Origin: Perognathus longimembris pacificus
Lineage: Eukaryota > Chordata > Mammalia > Rodentia > Heteromyidae
Assembly (NCBI RefSeq): GCF_023159225.1
Contig: NC_063181.1
Span: 18,936,073-19,000,072, forward strand
Length of the DNA: 64,000 nt
Direction: 5' to 3'
The notes below the pieces were generated by a model that was not told the origin of the DNA, made no database searches, and saw only the letters and a list, made by a program, of their open reading frames with translations. This document shows, one piece after another, positions 60,234 to 64,000 of this stretch. How positions within the stretch are numbered: position 1 is the stretch's first letter; the number at the start of each line of letters is the position of its first letter. The position numbers were made by a program, and so were the translations under genes.

Positions 60234-60859
60234 GTTATATCTGTTTTTCGAAAAGTATTATGAGAAAAAATATAACACAAAGATATTCTTGTTCACTTTC
60301 AAAAGAACTGTTTGCTGTCACCAGAGGTACCGAGCTGAAATCCTGCAAATAATTTTCATGAAATTATTCATCCACAGGAAATAAATAGGTCACGGTATAT
60401 TTATCCACATTGTGGGAAAACTTTATTGTAGTTACTGTAAATGTTGTGGGGGCATATTTCATTGGCATCATCATATTTCTTGTACAACGATAGAGATGTG
60501 GCAGAAACCCATGTCAGACCCCATGTTGGACATTGTTCACTGGTTTGTTGGCATGGATTTTTGAATATCTCAACATTCACTGATTTCCAAAGCACAATGA
60601 GACTTTTGTCTGATAAACTATTATCATTCTAACAGTAATTTTACTGGAATAGCATGGTTCCTATAATAATGTTTAAACTTAGTTATATTTTGTGCTTTCA
60701 GTCTGGGAGAATTTCATGCTTTCTAGAGACCCTCAGCACGCTATTGTATTTTAAAAATCAAATCAGTGCATTCGTTGACTTTTACCATTAGAAAATGTCA
60801 CAAGTATCCCTTTGAAGTTACTTATTTTCTATTCACTTTGGATCTGTCCTGGTCTATTA

Positions 60860-61200
60860 ATTGCACTAAATAGCACAGATTGGGTAATCTATGAATAAAA
60901 CGGGCTTATTTTGCTCAAATGTGTGAAGATTTGGAAGTTCAAGCAATGCTAGCACTACCAGTGTCTGATAAGAGTCTTCCTTGTGCGTTTTTTCGCTGTA
61001 GAAGGCTTCACAGGTCAGAGAGAGGGCCAACTTTGCCAGATATGTCTTCTTAGCGTCCTATTAAGTCATAATGGGAGTCTCACTCTCATGATCTCTAGTT
61101 TAACTTCCCAAAGACATCACCATTATTGACATCTGAATGGAAGGATGAAGTTCTCAAAATATGAACTTTTAGGGGATATTTCCAAGCCTATGCAAGCTCT
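60860..61200. mobile_element. MaLR-like LTR remnant
   Basis: AGATTGGGTAATCTATGAAT, GGGCTTATTTTGCTCA, then CTTCCCAAAGACATCACC and TCAAAATATGAACTTTTAGG follow the order of an old ERVL-MaLR LTR. Non-coding remnant. Confidence 0.5.
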
Positions 61201-62570
61201 TCCTTACTGTAGGTAAGCACCTACAAAAGCACCACAAGAGATTCAAACAACAAACTCAGTCTATCACCATCAGATAAAGGTTTGCATGTTCATCGTAGCT
61301 GCTATTATGAGAATCTGAGGATTTTTCTTCGTGAAATGCATCAAAGGAAAATATCCCTGAGAGTAACACTGGAAGGAAAGTTTAACTGGAGGCGCAGTTA
61401 GGCTTGGGGACATAGCTATCTGGTCTCATGTTTTCCCTTTAGATACATGTATGCATTATTTCCAGTGAGTGCCTGAAGGACATGGGTGACTTTGGCCTAT
61501 CCTCCATAGAACACAGGGATGACGCTGGATGACACATTGTCTTTTGTGTTTTCTGTTTTATCCTCATGTTTTCTTTCATTACTCTAGACTCAAGGATCTG
61601 GATAGTTAGCCAAAGATTGCTTTCATTTCACAGGTCAACACTTAAACTTATCTTTAACAATTGAATTCTGAATCTTTAGCCATTCCTTGCTATAACTCAA
61701 ATACTGCAGAAAATGCGAACATCATGTAGCCAACCCAAACAATCAAGCTCTATGCTCTTTTGCAAACATTTTCCTGTGAGCACCACCCAGCAAATATCAC
61801 TCATTTATCAGAAACTGCTTGGTTTCAATCATAATTACAACCATTTACTACTTGATTTTTTATGTGGAAGAGGACACAACAGGAAAAGTAACCAACACTA
61901 AATTTCTAGGGGGAAAAAATAGTTTCTGCCTCCACTGAAAGCTCAAAGATTCCTGCTCAGAGATAACATTTACAAACAAACATTCATGAAAGACTTGAAG
62001 GGAACAAGAAACAGATGGTTTGTGTTTAGGACCCACCTTAAAAAGACGGGCTTACTATGTAGGTAACTGATGGGATATCAGATTGCCCTTAGGTGACCCT
62101 TCATGAACCCTTCTTTGAACACATGGGGTTTATGAGAACACTAAGCTAATTAATATAGGAAAGAAGTTAAAATGACACATGACATTTAAGAGTCTCAATA
62201 AATTTTGAATAGAGTATTAATAATAATTACTCATTATTATATAATTGTGTGTCATTAATATCTCCTGTATTATCTATACTTCTCATCTTTATCTCTTGTA
62301 TTTTTATCACATACTTAATTATTTAAGTAGATATAAGATAGAAGCATTAACTTTTTCTTAAACACATTGCAGATATTATTAGACCAAGTTCTGCCATCAA
62401 ATGATCACTACTACAAGATCTGAACACAATATTATCGTCTTTCTCTAGAGTTCCTATTGTTTGTCTGGCAATATTTTTGTTGGGTTTATATATTCTGTAA
62501 TATTTAGTGTTTCTAAAATATACTACTGTGGAGATTGTCGTGGCCGGTATAATATAACTGAGGTAACTGA
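61201..62570. other. Upstream flank, single-copy
   Basis: AT-rich; nothing recognised. Confidence 0.45.
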
Positions 62571-62589
62571 ACTATGGAGCAGTTAAATA

Positions 62590-62900
62590 TCCTTTACAAG
62601 ATCTTAATAGCATCTCTTATAAATGGGGGTTTTGTTTTGAGATACATATATTTGTTCACGAAGTACCATGATCAGAATCATCGATCCCCTCCATTGTTTT
62701 CCCTCTTTCCACCTTCTTATCCTTCTAAAACAATTTTAACAAGTTTTTTAATCATTCTATTGTCATACATGTATATGAAGTACTTCAATCACTTCCATCC
62801 TGTTTCATTACCATTCATTCTCTCTCCTTCTACTAGTATCCCCTCCCACCCATTCAGAACCTGTTTTACATTCCTGTCATTCTTTTTGCTTTAGGTATAT
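62590..62900 (-). mobile_element. Old LINE-1 3' UTR-like fragment
   Basis: Minus-strand pyrimidine-rich sequence with TTGTCATACATGTATATGAA, resembling the complement of the old L1 3' UTR at 33880-34000. Diverged; assignment tentative. Confidence 0.42.
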
Positions 62901-64000
62901 TTTGATTGTTGTATCTTGTTTGTTCAAAGAAGTTTCACTGTGATATGCCATTCTTGAGCCACAAACATACACCACCTGTTTTTGCTTTAGTTATTTTCTA
63001 GGCAAATTATTCTGCTTATTGCCAGAGGACCTGATCTTCCTGTGTCTATTGCCTTATATCTGATTGCATGGATATGCATTTTAAAGATCCATTAGTAAGT
63101 TAATGTCATTGTAGGCAAAATCTTTGCAAACTTTCTAAAATATATTGCTTACAAAAAATGAGTGATACAATCAATAACCTACAAATTATTTTGAGTCATT
63201 TTATAACAATCCAACAATTGCTGCTCTTGTAAATCTCCTTGTATTTACAAAATTGGATTCCAAACCTTTTACTACAGTGTCCAGAGGTTGAGTTTTGTTG
63301 TTTTTAACAGTAAGTTCACAATCCACCTTTCTAGTATAATTTGTTATTACTTTTCTGCACATATCCTTTTTCCCAACCATGGTTAGAAAATACAGTTATT
63401 CTCCAATGATTGGACATAATTTTACTTCTGGTAATTTTTCCTGCTATTTCTACATGAAGAATAGTCTTTCCACTTTTCAAATTGACTGAAATGCATACTT
63501 TTGCTGATTTAAAATCAAGATATATACTCTTTTCTGATACATCAGAAGGAATTCTTCCCTCTAGTGTGCTCCCAGAGTATATCAATATATTTCATGCTCT
63601 ATGTGTATATTTAGTCATGGTATACTTGAGAACATTCTTCAGTGATGGAACAAGTGGCATGTATATTATACTTAGAGTATTTGTCTCTTTTTTCTGTTAC
63701 CAAAAACAGTATTGCAGGCTCTTTTCATCTAAAAGAGAAGAAATTGATTTGGACTAATTCTGCAGCATCAGGATTGAGAAATATCATCTGGTGATGATCT
63801 TCAACAGAGTCTCAAGATAGTGCAGGATATGACATGACAAGATATCAAGCAATGGATTTATTTTGGATATCTTCTGGTCTTATGAAATTGTTAGGAGTCA
63901 ATGGTGAGGGTTAATGCCTTTTTCTAAGCTTAGGAATTTCTAAATACTCCAACTCCCAACAGCATAGATTACAATTTTCTATCCATCAAACCTCACAGGA
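62901..64000. other. Upstream flank
   Basis: AT-rich; possibly further old L1 sequence up to about 63300, but I cannot support it. No gene recognised. Confidence 0.4.

Noticed and set aside
1..64000. CRISPR arrays, operons, prophages or other prokaryotic systems
   Set aside because: The window is mammalian; the regular repeats are SINEs and microsatellites, with no spacer-repeat pattern.

Overview
This window is mammalian genomic DNA, almost certainly from a rodent of the superfamily Geomyoidea (kangaroo rats, pocket mice, pocket gophers). The pointer is eleven copies of a dimeric SINE whose left unit is a tRNA-Ala/ID-type monomer and whose right unit is the 'Geo' monomer. This matches the IDL-Geo SINE described from that superfamily. 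Several copies have perfect target-site duplications (TSDs), so the family was recently active.

The only protein-coding gene I can support is VEGFC, on the minus strand. Coding exon 1 (54322-54468) carries the start codon, the signal peptide and the beginning of the N-terminal propeptide. Coding exon 2 (1392-1605) carries the rest of the propeptide, including its processing region. The two exons join in frame across a 52.7 kb intron 1 that fills most of the window. Positions 1-1391 are the start of intron 2. Exon 1 sits in a strong CpG island (about 54.24-55.27 kb) with GC boxes. The island also holds a 69-bp sequence duplicated in tandem 423-560 bp upstream of the ATG. From 55.3 to 64 kb lies upstream flank with no gene I recognise.

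Intron 1 and the flank are built mainly from retroelements: IDL-Geo SINEs; older composite SINEs with a 7SL/B1-like head joined to an ID-like or Geo-like tail; 5'-truncated LINE-1 copies (one with a clean twin-priming inversion, one holding two younger SINEs, one inserted inside an older SINE); older L1 pieces; a few MaLR-like LTR remnants; and many microsatellites. None of the L1 copies is intact. The remaining stretches are AT-rich single-copy intron or flank.

The most interesting reading is about SINE history. The Geo monomer, which I recall being described as unlike known SINEs, lines up with the ID monomer beside it except for a roughly 20-25 nt insertion between the A-box-like and B-box-like parts. 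The same Geo unit also occurs behind a 7SL/B1-like head. The window therefore shows possible steps from B1-ID to B1-Geo to IDL-Geo.
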